Of a stretch of 14,346 bases of DNA, positions 13,572 through 14,346 are shown one piece after another. The DNA is taken from contig JAJQDJ010000201.1 of NCBI GenBank assembly GCA_021202205.1, forward strand, positions 1 to 14,346. The letters are read 5' to 3'. The stretch's first letter is position 1. Each line of letters opens with the position of its first letter. The notes beneath the pieces were generated by a model. The model searched no databases. It was not told where the DNA came from and worked only from the letters and a program-made list of their open reading frames with translations. Position numbers and translations under genes: made by a program. This DNA is from Erysipelotrichaceae bacterium. Lineage in GTDB: Bacteria; Bacillota_I; Bacilli_A; Erysipelotrichales; Coprobacillaceae.

Positions 13572-14346
13572 ATGAAAAGATTAAATAAAAGAAAAATCTA
13601 TACGATATTAATAGCAATCTTAATATTAGTTATATGTATTGTAGGTGGAAGTGCTTTATATTCAAAGTTTTCTACTAAAATAATATTTGTTTCTTCACCA
13701 ACAATTCAAATCAATGAAGAATTACATGCATATGCTTTTATTGATGAACTCAAAAATTGTACGCAAGAAGATATAACGATTGATACTACAGATGTTAATA
13801 TGGCAGAACTAGGGACTTATACGTTTAAATATACGATTGATGATAAAGATTATACTTTAGATATTGAAGTTGTTGATACGAAGGCACCTACATTAACACT
13901 TAAGGATGTTAATATTGATTACGGCGATGAAGTCACTGTTGATGATTTTATTGATATTGTGGCAGATGATACAGAAATTGAAAAATATTTTAAAGAAGAC
14001 TATGATTTTACTATAGAAGGCGATCAAGAAATAATTGTGATTGCTGAAGATACTTCTGGTAATAAAACTGAGGCTAGCGCTAATCTCAATGTCTTCAAAG
14101 ACACAGAAGCTCCTACTTTATCAGGTGTTAAAGATTTAACCGTCTATGTTAATGCAACTGTTGATTATTTATCAGGTGTATCTGCTAAAGATAATCATGA
14201 TGATAATCCAACAATTACTGTTGATTCTGATGATGTTGATACTTCCAAAACTGGAACTTATGAAGTCACTTATACAGTGACTGATAAGGCAGGCAATGGC
14301 ATGAACTTAAGGGATTCGTATCTCTTGGGCTCATGCCTTTTTATAT
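13572..14346 (+). CDS. membrane-anchored bacterial Ig-like repeat protein (partial, probably disrupted)
   Basis: At least 242 recognisable residues of a surface protein. MKRLNKRK is followed by a membrane segment (about 9-29, IYTILIAILILVICIVGGSA) and then an extracytoplasmic region of repeated Ig-like beta-sandwich modules. The modules lie at about 37-102, 103-176 (opening DTKAPTLTLKD) and 177-242 (opening DTEAPTLSGVKD), closing with TGTYEVTYTVTDKAGN. The D..AP.L opener and G.Y.V.YTVTD.AGN closer are the hallmark of DUF5011/HYR-like bacterial Ig modules. After residue 242 (nt 14297) the translation becomes GMNLRDSYLLGSCLFI, which does not fit the fold and coincides with a long hairpin, so the native frame probably ends there by an insertion. 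No stop codon occurs before the window ends. In related Firmicutes such modules often carry a C-terminal wall-active enzyme, which cannot be seen here. Confidence 0.8.
   Translation, partial: MKRLNKRKIYTILIAILILVICIVGGSALYSKFSTKIIFVSSPTIQINEELHAYAFIDELKNCTQEDITIDTTDVNMAELGTYTFKYTIDDKDYTLDIEVVDTKAPTLTLKDVNIDYGDEVTVDDFIDIVADDTEIEKYFKEDYDFTIEGDQEIIVIAEDTSGNKTEASANLNVFKDTEAPTLSGVKDLTVYVNATVDYLSGVSAKDNHDDNPTITVDSDDVDTSKTGTYEVTYTVTDKAGNGMNLRDSYLLGSCLFI
14298..14346 (+). mobile_element. hairpin resembling the left end of an IS200/IS605-type element (partial)
   Basis: Positions 14298-14315 pair with 14320-14337 around the loop TCGT. Seventeen of eighteen positions pair: GGCATGA with TCATGCC outside, an A/C mismatch, then CTTAAGGGAT with ATCTCTTGGG including three G-T (G-U) pairs. 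TTTTTATAT follows. The wobble pairs mean the structure is strong only on the plus strand, as single-stranded DNA or RNA. IS200/IS605 elements have such subterminal top-strand hairpins, and in IS200 the left-end hairpin also works as a terminator shielding the transposase gene. It interrupts a coding frame with no stop codon of its own. No transposase is visible because the window ends, so the assignment is tentative. Confidence 0.45.

Noticed and set aside
1..14346. CRISPR array, tRNA or rRNA genes, toxin-antitoxin or phage modules
   Set aside because: No regularly spaced direct repeats, no cloverleaf-like or rRNA-like sequence and no such gene families were seen anywhere in the window.

Overview
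The window is AT-rich DNA from a low-GC Gram-positive bacterium. Most genes have strong GGAGG-type ribosome binding sites, many are overlapping and translationally coupled, Trp is encoded by TGG, and TGA is used as a stop. The complete F1Fo ATP synthase operon, the peptidoglycan amidase and the style of the proteins suggest a gut Erysipelotrichia/Coprobacillaceae-like Firmicute. That placement is a judgement from overall look, not from a search.

Left part (about 64-4678, all minus strand): a tightly packed six-gene operon read right to left. Its order is aldo/keto reductase, a second related aldo/keto reductase, a small flavodoxin-fold NAD(P)H oxidoreductase, a longer aldo/keto reductase, an alpha/beta-hydrolase and an NADPH-dependent FMN reductase-like flavoprotein. 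Adjacent genes overlap or nearly touch. Three of the six genes carry exactly one disabling lesion (a 1-base loss in an A-run, a TAA at a probable Tyr codon, a TGA at a probable Trp codon) while the rest of each frame is intact. This suggests very recent decay, a switchable state, or base errors in the assembly.

Middle (4679-5836): a divergent regulatory region holds an 18-nt perfect palindrome (4780-4797) and a degenerate second copy (4813-4831) flanking the promoter of a MarR-family repressor gene. The MarR gene overlaps a GNAT acetyltransferase gene. The simplest reading is an autoregulated MarR switch that also controls the divergent reductase operon, perhaps for electrophile, quinone or aldehyde detoxification. 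A very good sigma-A promoter lies at the end of the GNAT gene and fires into a strong intrinsic terminator about 65 nt downstream, which makes a short structured RNA a candidate.

Right-centre (5929-12578, plus strand): the complete ATP synthase operon atpI-atpB-atpE-atpF-atpH-atpA-atpG-atpD-atpC, with its promoter at 5946-5975 and a terminator overlapping the atpC stop codon. The c subunit has two membrane carboxylates (E25 and E58) plus T59 and Y63, resembling the two-carboxylate Na+-type rotor described in Fusobacterium. Sodium coupling is therefore a real possibility.

Right end (12622-14346): an N-terminally anchored N-acetylmuramoyl-L-alanine amidase (Amidase_3) with its own terminator, then the first part of a membrane-anchored protein with bacterial Ig-like repeats. 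Its frame runs out of the window through a long hairpin plus T-run (14298-14346). That hairpin does not fit the Ig-like fold and looks like the left end of an IS200/IS605-type element inserted in the gene.
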